Assembly: GCF_018257515.1 (NCBI RefSeq)
Contig: NZ_JAERJR010000003.1
Location: 150,090-214,089, forward strand
DNA from: Tatumella sp. JGM118
Lineage (GTDB): Bacteria; Pseudomonadota; Gammaproteobacteria; Enterobacterales; Enterobacteriaceae
DNA length: 64,000 bases
Direction of reading: 5' to 3'
Shown here: positions 12,096-21,855 of the stretch, one piece after another
Position numbering within the stretch: position 1 is the stretch's first letter
Layout of the letters: each line of letters begins with the position of its first letter
Position numbers and translations under genes: made by a program
Notes under the pieces: generated by a model
What the model was told of the DNA's origin: nothing
The model's input: the letters and a program-made list of their open reading frames with translations, nothing else
Databases searched by the model: none

Positions 12096-13238
12096 TTAGC
12101 GCGTCAGATCATCAAAAAACTTCTTCACGCCATCAAAAAAGCTTTTTGAGCGCGGGCTATTGTTATCACCTGAAGGTCCGCCCAGGGTTTCACCCAGTTC
12201 GCTGAGCAGTTCTTTCTGCTTCTCACTCAGGTTCACCGGGGTTTCAACGACAACCCGGCATAACAGATCACCCACAGCGCCACCACGCACCGATTTAACA
12301 CCTTTACCGCGCATACGGAATAATTTATCCGTTTGTGTACCGGCCGGAATTTTCAGTTTTACCCGGCCATCGAGGGTTGGCACTTCAATTTCGCCCCCCA
12401 GTGCAGCCATGGCAAAATTGATAGGCACTTCGCAATAGAGGTTACTGTCTTCACGTTCAAAGATCGGGTGTTTTTTCACCGACACCTGAACATATAAATC
12501 ACCGGCAGGCGCGCCCTGTTCACCCGCTTCACCTTCGCCTGACAGACGAATACGGTCACCGGTATCCACACCGGCAGGAATTTTCACTGACAGTGTTTTG
12601 GTGGTTTCTACGCGGCCATGACCGTGACAGGAGTTACAAGGATCTTTGATAATCGTCCCGCGTCCCTGGCAGGTCGGACAAGGTTGCTGAACCGCAAAGA
12701 ACCCCTGACGCATCTGGACCTGACCGGCCCCTTTACAGGTAGAACAGGTCTGAGGTTTTGAACCTGCTTTTGCACCGCTGCCATCGCAGGTATCGCATTC
12801 CTGCAATGTCGGGATACGGATCTCTTTGCTGACACCGCGTACCGCTTCTTCCAGCGTAAGTTCCATATTATAACGTAAGTCAGAACCCCGCGCAGAACGC
12901 TGCCGACGACCACCCCCGAAGATATCGCCGAATACGTCGCCAAAGATATCGCCAAAATCAGCACCACCGCCACCGAAGCCACCGCCGAATCCGCCGCCGC
13001 CCATGCCGCCTTGTTCAAAGGCCGCATGACCATACTGGTCGTAAGCTGCACGCTTCTGTTCATCCGTCAGAATTTCATAGGCTTCTTTAACTTCTTTAAA
13101 TTTCTCAAGCGCCTCTGCATCATCCGGATTACGGTCAGGGTGATATTTCATTGCCAGCCGTTTATAGGCCTTTTTGATTTCACGCTCATCCGCTGTTTTG
13201 GATACGCCTAAAACCTCGTAGTAATCACTCTTCGCCAT
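12096..13238 (-). CDS. dnaJ: Chaperone DnaJ (Hsp40)
   Basis: DnaJ is a co-chaperone that delivers substrates to DnaK and stimulates its ATPase. Domains in order: J domain with His33-Pro34-Asp35 (KYHPDRNP); a Gly/Phe-rich linker (about 70-110) containing [13 protein letters not shown]; a zinc-binding domain with four CxxCxGxG repeats ([32 protein letters not shown]); and the substrate-binding C-terminal part. Length is 380 residues (E. coli 376). It follows dnaK after about 100 bases holding a strong hairpin, so the two are one heat-shock operon. Confidence 0.98.
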   Translation of the reverse strand: MAKSDYYEVLGVSKTADEREIKKAYKRLAMKYHPDRNPDDAEALEKFKEVKEAYEILTDEQKRAAYDQYGHAAFEQGGMGGGGFGGGFGGGGADFGDIFGDVFGDIFGGGRRQRSARGSDLRYNMELTLEEAVRGVSKEIRIPTLQECDTCDGSGAKAGSKPQTCSTCKGAGQVQMRQGFFAVQQPCPTCQGRGTIIKDPCNSCHGHGRVETTKTLSVKIPAGVDTGDRIRLSGEGEAGEQGAPAGDLYVQVSVKKHPIFEREDSNLYCEVPINFAMAALGGEIEVPTLDGRVKLKIPAGTQTDKLFRMRGKGVKSVRGGAVGDLLCRVVVETPVNLSEKQKELLSELGETLGGPSGDNNSPRSKSFFDGVKKFFDDLTR

Positions 13239-13262
13239 TTTTTCATTGCCCTTAACATGATC

Positions 13263-13294
13263 GCACGGGCGTGGATATTATCCTACGCCCGTGC
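13263..13294 (-). repeat. Hairpin in the dnaK-dnaJ gap
   Basis: GCACGGGCGT and ACGCCCGTGC are a perfect 10-bp inverted repeat, and the inner GGAT/ATCC can extend the stem past one bulged base. It has no adjacent U tract. It could reduce read-through or protect the dnaK message 3' end, giving more DnaK than DnaJ. Confidence 0.7.
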
Positions 13295-13341
13295 TGGTTG
13301 AAGGCGAAGGTTTTACCCCTCGCCCGGCCCTTCATGGGCAA

Positions 13342-15249
13342 TTATTTTTTATCTTTAACTTCTTCAAATTCAGCATCGACAACATCGTCATCTTTCTGAG
13401 CTGAAGCGTCTGCACCCGCGGCATTCGCCTGAGCGGACTGCTGAGCCATTTCCATCAGCTTACCGGAAACTTCAGCCAGTGCCTGAATCTTCGCATCGAT
13501 AGCCGCTTTGTCTTCGCCTTTCAGCGCAGTTTCCAGCTCAGCCAGTGCAGCGTCAATCGGTGCTTTGTCATCAGCAGACAGTTTGTCACCGGCTTCTTCT
13601 AACTGCTTACGGGTGCTGTGAACAACCTGGTCACCCTGGTTACGTGCCTGAACCAGTTCTTCGAATTTACGGTCAGATTCTGCATTCAGTTCTGCATCAC
13701 GAACCATTTTTTCGATTTCATCATCGTTCAGACCGGAAGAGGCCTTGATGGTGATTTTCTGCTCTTTACCGCTGTTTTTGTCTTTAGCAGAAACGTGCAG
13801 GATACCATCAGCATCGATGTCGAAAGTCACTTCGATCTGCGGCATACCGCGTGGTGCTGCCTGAATACCGTCCAGGTTAAACTGACCCAGCGACTTGTTA
13901 TCAGAAGAACGTTTACGCTCACCCTGCAGCACATGGATAGTTACCGCAGACTGGTTGTCTTCTGCCGTTGAGAACACCTGGCTGTGTTTGGTCGGGATAG
14001 TGGTGTTCTTGCTGATCAGGGTCGTCATCACACCGCCCATAGTTTCGATACCCAGGGACAGCGGGCTGACATCCAGCAGCAGAACGTCTTTTACATCACC
14101 GGCCAGAACACCACCCTGCACTGCGGCACCGATAGCGACAGCTTCATCAGGGTTAACGTCTTTACGTGGCTCTTTACCAAAGAAATCTTTTACCTTGGTC
14201 TGAACCATAGGCATACGGGTCTGACCACCGACCAGAATAACGTCATGGATTTCAGAAACTGACAGGCCAGCATCGTTCAGAGCAACTTTCAGCGGCTCAA
14301 TCGAGCGGGTCACCAGATCTTCAACCAGTGATTCCAGTTTTGAACGTGTTACTTTGATGTTCAGGTGCTTAGGACCGGTCGCATCCGCAGTAACATATGG
14401 CAGGTTAACGTCGGTCTGCTGCGCAGAAGAAAGCTCAATTTTTGCTTTCTCTGCCGCTTCTTTCAGACGCTGCATTGCCAGCGGATCATTACGCAGGTCA
14501 ATGCCCTGCTCTTTCTTAAATTCTTCAACCAGATAGTTGATCAGACGGCTATCGAAGTCTTCACCACCCAGATGGGTATCACCATTGGTTGCCAGAACTT
14601 CAAAGGTTTTTTCGCCATCAACTTCGTCGATTTCGATAATAGAGATATCGAAAGTACCACCACCCAGGTCATATACCGCGATAGTACGGTTACCCTGTGC
14701 TTTATCCATACCGTAGGCCAGTGCCGCTGCGGTAGGTTCGTTGATGATACGCTTAACTTCCAGACCAGCGATACGGCCGGCATCTTTAGTAGCCTGACGC
14801 TGAGCATCGTTAAAGTAAGCCGGTACGGTGATGACTGCTTCAGTCACCGGCTCACCCAGATAATCTTCTGCGGTTTTTTTCATTTTCTTCAGCACTTCAG
14901 CAGAAATCTGCGGAGGTGCCATTTTCTGGCCTTTCACTTCCAGCCAGGCATCGCCATTGTCTGAACCGACGATTTTGTAAGGCATGATTTTCAGGTCACG
15001 CTGGACTTCTTCGTCCTGGAAGCGACGACCAATCAGACGCTTAATAGCAAACAGGGTATTTTGCGGGTTAGTCACGGCCTGACGTTTAGCAGGCTGACCT
15101 ACCAGAGTCTCGCCATCCTGAGTGTAGGCGATGATTGAAGGTGTGGTACGATCACCCTCAGCATTTTCCAGTACGCGCGCTTTGCCACCATCCATAATTG
15201 CAACACATGAATTGGTTGTACCCAGGTCAATACCAATAATTTTACCCAT
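13342..15249 (-). CDS. dnaK: Chaperone DnaK (Hsp70)
   Basis: DnaK is an ATP-dependent folding chaperone of the cytoplasm. The ATPase domain opens with [16 protein letters not shown] and carries [24 protein letters not shown] split over the phosphate-binding region, followed by [13 protein letters not shown]. The substrate-binding domain carries [17 protein letters not shown]. The acidic tail ends in [13 protein letters not shown]. Length is 635 residues (E. coli 638). A heat-shock promoter lies immediately upstream. A long open frame on the opposite strand is a composition shadow. Confidence 0.98.
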   Translation of the reverse strand: MGKIIGIDLGTTNSCVAIMDGGKARVLENAEGDRTTPSIIAYTQDGETLVGQPAKRQAVTNPQNTLFAIKRLIGRRFQDEEVQRDLKIMPYKIVGSDNGDAWLEVKGQKMAPPQISAEVLKKMKKTAEDYLGEPVTEAVITVPAYFNDAQRQATKDAGRIAGLEVKRIINEPTAAALAYGMDKAQGNRTIAVYDLGGGTFDISIIEIDEVDGEKTFEVLATNGDTHLGGEDFDSRLINYLVEEFKKEQGIDLRNDPLAMQRLKEAAEKAKIELSSAQQTDVNLPYVTADATGPKHLNIKVTRSKLESLVEDLVTRSIEPLKVALNDAGLSVSEIHDVILVGGQTRMPMVQTKVKDFFGKEPRKDVNPDEAVAIGAAVQGGVLAGDVKDVLLLDVSPLSLGIETMGGVMTTLISKNTTIPTKHSQVFSTAEDNQSAVTIHVLQGERKRSSDNKSLGQFNLDGIQAAPRGMPQIEVTFDIDADGILHVSAKDKNSGKEQKITIKASSGLNDDEIEKMVRDAELNAESDRKFEELVQARNQGDQVVHSTRKQLEEAGDKLSADDKAPIDAALAELETALKGEDKAAIDAKIQALAEVSGKLMEMAQQSAQANAAGADASAQKDDDVVDAEFEEVKDKK

Positions 15250-15297
15250 CTCTACACATCTCCCACGTAAATTCTGTTTTTGTTCGGATATGAACCA

Positions 15298-15326
15298 TAA
15301 ATGTGGTCGCCGAAACTAATTTCAAG
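15298..15326 (-). promoter_or_regulatory. Sigma-32 heat-shock promoter of dnaK
   Basis: On the minus strand CTTGAAA (15320-15326) and CCACATTTA (15298-15306) are separated by 13 bases. The consensus is CTTGAAA / CCCCATNTA, so the -35 is perfect and the -10 has one mismatch. It lies about 50 bases before the dnaK start codon. Confidence 0.88.
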
Positions 15327-15421
15327 CGGCAGAAAAAACTTTTTTTTAAGATTCATTCTCCGGCATGACAAAGTAAATGGGGCTGCTTTAACACGCATCA
15401 AGTGTTTACCCCGAAAAAAAA

Positions 15422-15449
15422 TCAAAAAAAAACAGCGCACCGCGCTGCT
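15422..15449 (-). terminator. Intrinsic terminator of the leftward MHS transporter
   Basis: Read leftward, CAGCGC, loop GGT, GCGCTG, followed by a run of about nine T. It lies some 20 bases after the transporter stop and separates it from dnaK. Confidence 0.88.
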
Positions 15450-15469
15450 TTTCAGATCTGCCGCCTGGT

Positions 15470-16765
15470 TTACGCCGTTTGCGGTAACGTTTCTCCGCGA
15501 CTGCGCCGACAGAGATAACCGCCAATTATTGCCCCCATGACACACAGACTGACCATGTATACGCAGGGTGCCATCGGCGTCAGGCGTAACGCCAGCGTCA
15601 CAATGACCGGCGTCAGGCCGCCAAAAATGGCATACGACAGATTATAGGCCAGTGAAATTCCGCTGAAGCGTACGGCGGGCGGGAACGCCCTCACCATCAC
15701 AAACGGAACAATCCCTACCGTTCCGACACTCAGCCCCAGCAACCCATAAACCGGTAACAGATATTGTGGGTATCGCGCCGTCACGGTGAAAAATACCCAG
15801 GTCATCAGCGCCAGAAATGCGCACCCGGCAATCAGGCAAGGCCCGGCTCCGTAACGATCGACCAGCACTCCGGCCAGCAGACACCCGGCAAGAAGCATCA
15901 GTGTGGCAACGCTGTTGGCCTGCAAACTGACCACAGCCGGGATGTGATACATCTTCTGCATCAGTGCCGGAGCCATCAGGATCAGTACTACCAGCGCACC
16001 GGACAATAGCCAGGTCAGTAACACCGACACCATCAGACTCTTACGATGATCGCGGATCACTCCCTGTAAAGGCAGCGATTCAGCCAGCGCTTTTTGTTGT
16101 TGCATCTGCTTAAACACCGGGGTTTCCTGCAGCCAGCGGCGCAGGAAAAGCGCCACGAATCCGAACACGCCCCCCAGCAGAAACGCCAGACGCCATCCGA
16201 CAGAGGCCACCTGCTGAGGTGTCATATGCCGGTTAATTTCACCGGCCACCAGCGACCCAAGTAAAATTCCGACGGTGAGACCGGCGGTCAGGGTTCCGCA
16301 GGCTATCCCGGTACGTTTTTCCGGCACATGCTCGGCCACAAATACCCAGGCACCGGGGACTTCACCGCCGATAGCCGCGCCCTGTAAAAGACGCATCAGT
16401 AACAGTAACAACGGAGCGGCCAGGCCAAGTACGTCGTAGGAAGGTAACAGCCCCATCGCCAGTGTCGGCAAGGCCATCAGTAAAATGCTCAGGCTGAACA
16501 TTTTTTTACGGCCCAGAATATCGCCGAAATGCGCCATGATGATGCCGCCCAACGGCCTGGCCAGGTAACCTGCCGCAAAGATCCCGAAGGTCTGTACCTG
16601 CCGCAGCCATTCAGGAATATCCGCGGGGAAAAAGAGTTCGCCAATGACGGCGGCAAAAAAAACGAAAATGATAAAATCGTAAAATTCCAGTGCTCCGCCC
16701 AGGGCGGCCAGCAGCAAGGTCTTATAGTCCTGAGTATTCAGGGGTCTTGCAGCGTGTTTTTCCAT
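15470..16765 (-). CDS. MFS transporter, metabolite:H+ symporter (MHS) type
   Basis: A 431-residue inner-membrane transporter with about twelve hydrophobic segments. The N-terminal ALEFYDFIIFVFFAAVIG and the loop GGIIMAHFGDILGRKKMF (the DRxGRK-like MFS signature) are typical of the ProP/ShiA/KgtP group of MHS carriers. The substrate cannot be read from sequence; organic acids or osmolytes are possible. At this place, between dnaK and mog, E. coli has satP and other genes, so this is a lineage-specific neighbour. It appears monocistronic with its own terminator. Confidence 0.85.
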   Translation of the reverse strand: MEKHAARPLNTQDYKTLLLAALGGALEFYDFIIFVFFAAVIGELFFPADIPEWLRQVQTFGIFAAGYLARPLGGIIMAHFGDILGRKKMFSLSILLMALPTLAMGLLPSYDVLGLAAPLLLLLMRLLQGAAIGGEVPGAWVFVAEHVPEKRTGIACGTLTAGLTVGILLGSLVAGEINRHMTPQQVASVGWRLAFLLGGVFGFVALFLRRWLQETPVFKQMQQQKALAESLPLQGVIRDHRKSLMVSVLLTWLLSGALVVLILMAPALMQKMYHIPAVVSLQANSVATLMLLAGCLLAGVLVDRYGAGPCLIAGCAFLALMTWVFFTVTARYPQYLLPVYGLLGLSVGTVGIVPFVMVRAFPPAVRFSGISLAYNLSYAIFGGLTPVIVTLALRLTPMAPCVYMVSLCVMGAIIGGYLCRRSRGETLPQTA

Positions 16766-16881
16766 GTTAAGTCGTCTTTTCAGAGGTCCGGTGACGTTAT
16801 TGTTGTAAATCCGTCATTACTATATCGTCAATATTTTGATACACCAGTAGCCCTGAATTTTCCACTTAAAAAACACGATAT

Positions 16882-17469
16882 TTAGTCGTTTATCTCACGC
16901 CTTGCGCTTTTAGGACGGAATGATGCTACCACGTCGGGATGAGTCTCCACATAAGGCCCCTCGAGCAACTGTAAACAATACGGTACACTTGCAAAGATCC
17001 CGGGCACACGGACATGGCCGGCGTCATCTTTCAGCCCTTCCAGAGTTTCTTTGATCGATTTTGGCTGCCCCGGTAAGTTCAGGATCAGTGACTGCTGACG
17101 GATAACGGCCGTTTGTCGTGACAAAATGGCGGTGGGAACAAAATGAAGGCTTATCTGGCGCATCTGTTCACCAAAGCCAGGCATGACACGATCCCCCACC
17201 GACAGGGTCGCTTCCGGTGTGACATCACGCAGTGCCGGTCCGGTCCCGCCGGTCGTCAGCACCAGTTGACAATGATATTCATCAACCAGTTCACATAAGG
17301 TCTGTTCGATCACTGACTGTTCGTCAGGGATCACCCGGCTTTCCAGCACAAAAGGCGTGGCCATCGCCTGACCCAGCCAGTCAGACAGCGCAGGAATGCC
17401 CTGGTCCTGATAAAGGCCCTGTGAGGCACGATCAGAGACCGACACCAGTCCGATTCGTAGAGTATTCAT
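16882..17469 (-). CDS. mog: Molybdopterin adenylyltransferase
   Basis: Mog adenylates molybdopterin before MoeA inserts molybdate. The 195-residue protein has the MoaB/Mog fold motifs: RIGLVSVSDRAS near the start, LVLTTGGTGPALRDVTPEAT around 75-95, and ILNLPGQPKSIKETLEGL near 150. Length equals E. coli Mog. It lies downstream of talB in the same direction with a gap of about 100 bases, the conserved talB-mog order. Confidence 0.96.
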   Translation of the reverse strand: MNTLRIGLVSVSDRASQGLYQDQGIPALSDWLGQAMATPFVLESRVIPDEQSVIEQTLCELVDEYHCQLVLTTGGTGPALRDVTPEATLSVGDRVMPGFGEQMRQISLHFVPTAILSRQTAVIRQQSLILNLPGQPKSIKETLEGLKDDAGHVRVPGIFASVPYCLQLLEGPYVETHPDVVASFRPKSARREIND

Positions 17470-17566
17470 GATAATTCACTTTATATTGAGACTGTCGAAA
17501 CAGTAAAAGCGGCAGGCAGGAAGTAATAGCCCGCAACACGCAACGTGTCGCGGGAGAGAGGAAAGA

Positions 17567-18520
17567 TTACAGCAGGTCTGCAATCATTTTTTCCAGTTTG
17601 CCCTGGTCCAGAGCGAAGTTGCGAATACCCTGAGCCAGTTTGTCGATAGCCATCGGATCCTGGTTGTGCTCCCACAGGAATTCAGCTTCGGTCATTTTTT
17701 CAGGACGGGCTGACACTTCACCGCTGTAACTCAGTTTACGTTCAACTTCACCCTGAGTTTCAGACAGTTCTTTCAGCAGTGCCGGAGAAATTGTCAGACG
17801 GTCGCATCCGGCCAGTTCAATAATCTCACCGGTGTTACGGAAGCTGGCACCCATGACCACAGTCTCATAACCGTGTTGCTTGTAATAGTCATAAATCTCG
17901 GTCACAGAAACAACGCCCGGATCTTCCTGAGGGGCATACTCTTTCTTATCGGTGTTAGCTTTGTACCAGTCCAGAATACGGCCAACAAACGGAGAGATCA
18001 GGAATACACCCGCTTCTGCGCAGGCACGGGCCTGAGCGAAAGAGAACAACAGCGTCAGGTTACAGTTGATACCTTCTTTCTCCAGCTGCTCGGCAGCACG
18101 GATGCCCTGCCAGGTCGATGCCAGCTTGATAAGAATACGGTCATTGCTGATACCCGCATCATTGTACAGCTTGATCAGGCTATGAGCCTTAGCAATACTC
18201 GCTTCGGTATCGTAAGAAAGACGTGCGTCAACTTCTGTTGAGATACGGCCAGGAATTAATTTCAGAATTTCCAGACCGATGTTTACCGCCAGCTTGTCGG
18301 AAGCAAAAGCAATCTGCTGCTCTTTATCATTGCTTTGTTTACGCGCCCACTCGATAGCTTCATCGATCAGTTTACGGTATTCAGGGATCTGTGCAGCATT
18401 CAGGATCAGTGAAGGGTTAGTGGTTGCATCCTGTGGCTGGTAGAGTTTCATTGCTTCGATATCACCGGTATCGGCTACAACGGTGGTGATCTTGCGCAGT
18501 GATGAAAGTTTGTCCGTCAT
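17567..18520 (-). CDS. talB: Transaldolase
   Basis: This enzyme transfers a dihydroxyacetone unit in the non-oxidative pentose phosphate pathway. The start [10 protein letters not shown] gives 317 residues, as in E. coli TalB; the 25 codons upstream in frame lack family similarity. The Schiff-base lysine is Lys132 ([12 protein letters not shown]). Other conserved segments are [10 protein letters not shown] and [13 protein letters not shown]. It is cytoplasmic and followed by mog. Confidence 0.98.
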   Translation of the reverse strand: MTDKLSSLRKITTVVADTGDIEAMKLYQPQDATTNPSLILNAAQIPEYRKLIDEAIEWARKQSNDKEQQIAFASDKLAVNIGLEILKLIPGRISTEVDARLSYDTEASIAKAHSLIKLYNDAGISNDRILIKLASTWQGIRAAEQLEKEGINCNLTLLFSFAQARACAEAGVFLISPFVGRILDWYKANTDKKEYAPQEDPGVVSVTEIYDYYKQHGYETVVMGASFRNTGEIIELAGCDRLTISPALLKELSETQGEVERKLSYSGEVSARPEKMTEAEFLWEHNQDPMAIDKLAQGIRNFALDQGKLEKMIADLL

Positions 18521-18781
18521 GTTTTGCTTCTCTTCTGTTGTACTGTCAGTGTAAAAAGCCTCTCCGGATAATATCACGCACTTGCTGAGGCGCAAGGCCG
18601 CCCCGGATAAACAGCCGTGAAATAATGCCGTGCGGATAGCCTCTCAGGCCTGCTGAAATGCCGGCAGACCTGTTAACCATAGCCCGGAGGAATAGTAACG
18701 ATTGATCAATCCGTGCAACTTTTTTGTTAAACTCCGGCTATCAGCTATCGCCTGCGGGCCTGAAATCAAGAGGAATGGTAA

Positions 18782-19555
18782 ATGTTAATGGTGATATCCC
18801 CGGCGAAAACGCTGGATTATGAAAGCCCGTTGGCCACTGAGAAATATACACAGCCAGAACTGCTCGCCGCATCGCAGCAACTTATCGATATCGCCCGCCA
18901 GCTAAGCCCGGCACAAATAGCCTCCCTGATGAGTATCAGCGATAAACTGGCGCACCTGAATGCCGAACGCTTTAACGACTGGCAGGCAGACTTTACCCCT
19001 GACAATGCCCGCCAGGCGATTCTGGCCTTTAAAGGTGATGTGTATACCGGGCTGGATGCCGGGACGCTGGAAGAAGATGATTTCACCTTTGCACAGCAAC
19101 ATCTGCGGATGCTTTCCGGTCTGTACGGCGTGTTACGACCACTCGATCTGATGCAGCCTTACCGTCTGGAAATGGGGATTAAACTATCAAATCCGCAAGG
19201 TAAAGACCTCTACAGTTTCTGGGGAGATAGGCTGACGAAAGTGCTGAACGACGCTCTGGCCGATCAGGGTGACGATGTGCTGGTTAACCTGGCCTCCGAT
19301 GAATATTTCAAAGCGGTGAAGCCGGGCAGCCTGAAAGGCCGGATTGTGAAACCGGTATTCCTGGATGAAAAGAATGGCAAGTTTAAGGTGATTAGCTTCT
19401 ACGCGAAAAAAGCCCGCGGACTGATGACCCGCTACATTATCCGCAACCGTCTGAGCTCGGTTGAACAGCTTAAGGCCTTTGATACCGATGGGTATTTCTA
19501 TGATGAAGCGGGCAGCAGTGCAGATGAACTGGTCTTCAAACGTCACGAACAATAA
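18782..19555 (+). CDS. yaaA: Peroxide stress protein YaaA (UPF0246/DUF328)
   Basis: The 257-residue protein closely matches E. coli YaaA (258), which lowers intracellular free iron during hydrogen peroxide stress and belongs to the OxyR regulon. Conserved blocks are [17 protein letters not shown] at the start, [45 protein letters not shown] and [15 protein letters not shown]. It is convergent with thrC, as in E. coli. I did not identify an OxyR site with confidence. Confidence 0.95.
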   Translation: MLMVISPAKTLDYESPLATEKYTQPELLAASQQLIDIARQLSPAQIASLMSISDKLAHLNAERFNDWQADFTPDNARQAILAFKGDVYTGLDAGTLEEDDFTFAQQHLRMLSGLYGVLRPLDLMQPYRLEMGIKLSNPQGKDLYSFWGDRLTKVLNDALADQGDDVLVNLASDEYFKAVKPGSLKGRIVKPVFLDEKNGKFKVISFYAKKARGLMTRYIIRNRLSSVEQLKAFDTDGYFYDEAGSSADELVFKRHEQ

Positions 19556-19593
19556 GTAAACCTGCGTGACCTGCCCGGCCACCGGTGACGACA

Positions 19594-19611
19594 GCGGGTC
19601 TGACGACCCGC
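19594..19611. terminator. Small hairpin between yaaA and thrC
   Basis: GCGGGTC, loop TGAC, GACCCGC lies between the convergent stops. No T run follows on either strand, so a terminator role is only possible. Confidence 0.35.
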
Positions 19612-19624
19612 CGGCGGTAACACC

Positions 19625-20920
19625 TTATTCCGCTGAGTTACCGGTCAGGAAGCGTCTCAGCGCAGCAAAATCTGCGGGTAAGGTCTCAGATAACAGCGGC
19701 AGCTCTGCACGTTCTGCCAGCTCTGCCGGCAGTGGCAGTGTCTGCTGCAGGATCTCTTCCACGCTTTCCTTAAATTTCGCGGGATGGGCCGTCCCCAGGA
19801 ACAGGCCATACTCGCCGTCCTGTAACTGATCACGCAGAACCCGCCAGGCGATGGCCGCATGGGGTTCAGAAATATAGCCTTCTGCAGCCAGGTCACGTAC
19901 CGCCGCCCGGGTTTGCTCATCACTGAGCGCACCGTATCCCAGTTCATTCAGCTGCCACGATTTACGGCGGAACAACTCCTCAACACGCGGCCAGTTGTTC
20001 GGCTGGCTGACATCCATCGCGTTCGATAAGGTGGCTACCGTTTTATGAGGTGTCCAGTCGCCACTGCTCAGAAAACGCGGAACCGTATCATTGGCATTGG
20101 TGGCTGCGATAAAACGCTTCACCGGCAGCCCCAGGCTCTTCGCCAGCAAACCTGCGGTCAGATCCCCGAAGTTGCCGCTGGGGACTGAGATCACCAGTTG
20201 ATTGCGTTTTTCCTGAGGCAACTGGGCGACGGCTTCAAAGTAGTAGCATATCTGCGCCAGTAACCGGCTGATATTGATCGAGTTCGCTGAGTTCAGGCCG
20301 ATGGCCTGTTTCAGTTCCTGATCATCAAATGCCTGTTTGACCAGCGCCTGGCAGTCATCAAAATCGCCTTCAATGGCGATAGTCCGGATATTTCCTCCCA
20401 GCGTACAGAACAGCTTCTCCTGCAGCGGGCTGATTTTCCCCTGCGGATAGAGGATCACGACATTAATGTTTTCCATACCATAAAATGCATGGGCCACAGC
20501 CGCACCGGTATCACCGGAGGTGGCGGTCAGAATAGTGATTTTTTCATCACTGCTTTTGCTTAACGCCAGCATCTGCGCCATAAAACGGCCGCCAAAGTCT
20601 TTAAATGCCAGCGTCGGCCCATGAAACAGTTCCAGACATGCCACATCGTCAGAAACCGTCTGTACCGGGGCTCCGAAAGTAAAGGCCGCGTTGATACGGG
20701 CTGCCAGTTCCTGTTCAGGGATTTCATCGCCGATAAACGCCGACAGGATCTTGCTGCTGCGGCTGACAAAATCCATCTCCAGCAGCTGGTCTATCTCTGT
20801 CAGTTCAAACTCAGGGAGTTCGTTAGGAAAGAACAGCCCCTGCTGTGAGCCAAGCCCCTGCTTTACGGCCTGAGTAAAACTGACCTGCTCGTTATGATCT
20901 TTCAGATTATATAATTTCAT
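19625..20920 (-). CDS. thrC: Threonine synthase
   Basis: ThrC converts O-phosphohomoserine to threonine with PLP. The PLP lysine is Lys107 in HGPTLAFKDFGGRF. The phosphate-binding segment TSGDTGAAVAHAF and the SVPSGNFGDLTAGLLAK block are present. Length is 431 residues (E. coli 428). It is the last gene of thrLABC and starts three bases after the thrB stop. It converges on yaaA. Confidence 0.98.
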   Translation of the reverse strand: MKLYNLKDHNEQVSFTQAVKQGLGSQQGLFFPNELPEFELTEIDQLLEMDFVSRSSKILSAFIGDEIPEQELAARINAAFTFGAPVQTVSDDVACLELFHGPTLAFKDFGGRFMAQMLALSKSSDEKITILTATSGDTGAAVAHAFYGMENINVVILYPQGKISPLQEKLFCTLGGNIRTIAIEGDFDDCQALVKQAFDDQELKQAIGLNSANSINISRLLAQICYYFEAVAQLPQEKRNQLVISVPSGNFGDLTAGLLAKSLGLPVKRFIAATNANDTVPRFLSSGDWTPHKTVATLSNAMDVSQPNNWPRVEELFRRKSWQLNELGYGALSDEQTRAAVRDLAAEGYISEPHAAIAWRVLRDQLQDGEYGLFLGTAHPAKFKESVEEILQQTLPLPAELAERAELPLLSETLPADFAALRRFLTGNSAE

Positions 20921-20923
20921 TGC

Positions 20924-21853
20924 TTATCCCAGTTTTCGTGCGCCGGTCGTATCAAGACGGCAAATATGTACAAAGCCTTCATCGTTCTGCAGGTAGTTCT
21001 GCTGCAACCATTGGCGGGCTTGTTCAGCCACTTCCTGCGTGTCACAGACGGCGAACAATGTCGGACCCGATCCGGAGATACCGCAGGCCAGTGCGCCTAA
21101 TCCGGTGACGGCCTGACGCGCCTGTGCAAACCCTGGCAAAAGTCCGGCACGATACGGTTCGGCCATGACATCTTTCATCAGGCTTGCCGCCAGTTGAGGC
21201 TGTCGGGTATGGCAGGCATGGATAAACCCGGAAAGCATACGTCCATGGGTAATACAGTCAGATTTACTGTACGTCGCCGGTAAAATGGCACGGGCTTCCG
21301 CTGTCGACACCTTGATCCCCGGATAGGCCATGACCCAGTACCACTCCTCAAAGCACGGTACCGGCTGACAGGTGATCCCCGCGGATTCCAGCATCAGCTG
21401 TAGACCGCCGAGGAAACAGGGAGCCACATTGTCAAAATGGACACTGCCGGAGACGCGGCCTTCCAGTTCGCCCATCAGCGCCAGCAGGCGATTATCATCA
21501 AGAGGCTTACCGCAAAACTCATTCATTGCCATCAGTCCGGCAACCACCGAACAGGCACTGGAGCCGAGACCGGAGCCGATAGGCATATTTTTTTCCAGCA
21601 CCATTTTTACCGGAACTTCGCGGCCGATTTCCTGGCAAAAACGTTGCCAGCATTGATAAACAATATTTTCCTTCGGATCAGCCGGGAGCTTTGCCACAAA
21701 CTTTCCGCGGTTTTCGAGGCTGAAGACATCCGCTGTTTCGACGGTGACGCAGTCCCCCAGTAAGGTACCATCCACCGGAGAGACCGCGGCCCCCAGAACA
21801 TCAAAACCGACACTGACATTGCCGATAGAGGCCGGTGCGTAAACTTTTACCAT
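20924..21853 (-). CDS. thrB: Homoserine kinase
   Basis: A GHMP kinase that phosphorylates homoserine. The ATP-binding motif [10 protein letters not shown] lies at 91-100 and the C-terminal [14 protein letters not shown] loop is present. I start at [12 protein letters not shown], which matches E. coli ThrB and gives 309 residues; GGGAG, formed by the thrA end, precedes it. The alternative start seven codons earlier lies inside thrA. Translation is coupled to thrA. Confidence 0.97.
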   Translation of the reverse strand: MVKVYAPASIGNVSVGFDVLGAAVSPVDGTLLGDCVTVETADVFSLENRGKFVAKLPADPKENIVYQCWQRFCQEIGREVPVKMVLEKNMPIGSGLGSSACSVVAGLMAMNEFCGKPLDDNRLLALMGELEGRVSGSVHFDNVAPCFLGGLQLMLESAGITCQPVPCFEEWYWVMAYPGIKVSTAEARAILPATYSKSDCITHGRMLSGFIHACHTRQPQLAASLMKDVMAEPYRAGLLPGFAQARQAVTGLGALACGISGSGPTLFAVCDTQEVAEQARQWLQQNYLQNDEGFVHICRLDTTGARKLG

Positions 21854-21855
21854 GA

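Noticed and set aside
14365-14964. 199-codon open frame on the plus strand opposite dnaK
   Set aside because: It is fully antisense to a highly conserved gene with strong codon bias; such shadows are a known artefact, and it has no motifs or ribosome site.
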